Below, piece by piece: positions 31,269-31,339 of a stretch of 31,339 bases of DNA. The stretch is from contig CAAFYU010000077.1 of NCBI GenBank assembly GCA_900767135.1, positions 1 to 31,339 on the forward strand, given 5' to 3'. A model generated the notes under the pieces. The model made no database searches. It was given only the letters and a program-made list of their open reading frames with translations, and had not been told where the DNA came from. Numbering within the stretch: position 1 is the first letter of the stretch; each line of letters begins with the position of its first letter. The position numbers and the translations under genes are program-made. This DNA is from Candidatus Gastranaerophilales bacterium (GTDB lineage Bacteria; Cyanobacteriota; Vampirovibrionia; Gastranaerophilales; Gastranaerophilaceae).

Positions 31269-31339
31269 ATGCCAGGAAAAACTATAACAGTTGACGGCAA
31301 CTACGCAGCAGCTCATATTGCTTATGCGTTAAGCGAAGT
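31269..31339 (+). CDS. nifJ: Pyruvate:ferredoxin (flavodoxin) oxidoreductase, first 23 codons
   Basis: Only the N-terminus is present: MPGKTITVDGNYAAAHIAYA then LSE. The pattern TVDGN.AAA..AYALSE is the typical start of the fused, single-chain pyruvate:ferredoxin oxidoreductase, which decarboxylates pyruvate to acetyl-CoA in anaerobes. A good ribosome-binding site and promoter precede it. The enzyme runs off the window, so completeness cannot be judged. It suggests anaerobic fermentative metabolism. Confidence 0.8.
   Translation, partial: MPGKTITVDGNYAAAHIAYALSE

Overview
The window looks like a chromosomal piece of an AT-rich, Gram-negative, non-photosynthetic relative of Cyanobacteria, most likely Candidatus Gastranaerophilales (Vampirovibrionia/Melainabacteria). 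The reasons are the two prepilin-like proteins with the AFTLAEVLITLGIIGVVAA start and a C-terminal VDVNG..PN..G.D.F.F block, LptF/G and MlaE envelope permeases, a group 2 sigma factor, a NarL-type regulator, and the start of a pyruvate:ferredoxin oxidoreductase gene at the right edge. The lineage is inferred from protein style only.

Layout. 1-400 (minus) is the 5' part of an ORF with a G12 tract just after its start, running off the left edge. 401-696 is repeat-rich spacer with the argS promoter. 697-2439 is argS. 2575-3467 (minus) is a prepilin gene with a G10 tract that puts its start codon out of frame. 3736-5721 (minus) is a lytic transglycosylase, divergent from manC (5817-7205). 7336-10094 (minus) is an ADH-like / LptF/G / coiled-coil gene run. 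10153-11487 is mnmE. 11488-11838 is a repeat island. Then come a small membrane protein and an XRE regulator (minus), a second prepilin, alr, a second repeat island, an unusual dihydrolipoamide-dehydrogenase-like gene, a DNA-binding/sigma-like protein, a small secreted protein (minus), lipA, mlaE and tRNA-Gly (minus), a candidate rod-shaped ncRNA, a parvulin / aminopeptidase P / SpoU methyltransferase operon, folE2 and a membrane thioredoxin (minus), a group 2 sigma factor, a response regulator (minus), a GH13-like / secreted protein / RNA methyltransferase operon, a divergent RelA/SpoT-like protein (minus), and the first 23 codons of nifJ.

The most unusual content is repetitive. (1) Two poly-G tracts (G12 and G10) sit at the same place in a shared module: an N-terminal peptide ending in AF, the G tract, five residues, then RDIVRxADL. 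Both are out of frame as given and both are restored by exactly 11 Gs. In the second locus the module lies between a prepilin leader and a re-created leader. This looks like phase-variable surface-fibre control carried by a dispersed element. (2) Arrays of an 8-nt unit of form N-A-R-G-N4 occur in several places, often directly after stop codons and as inverted pairs. (3) A palindrome plus 14-mer element is present both at the left edge and inside the lpd-like coding sequence. Separately, mnmE, alr and lipA each have a -10 hexamer 6-7 nt before the ATG, which suggests leaderless mRNAs.

Housekeeping calls are firm. The phase variation, leaderless transcription, ncRNA and RelA-like calls are inferences from sequence alone.
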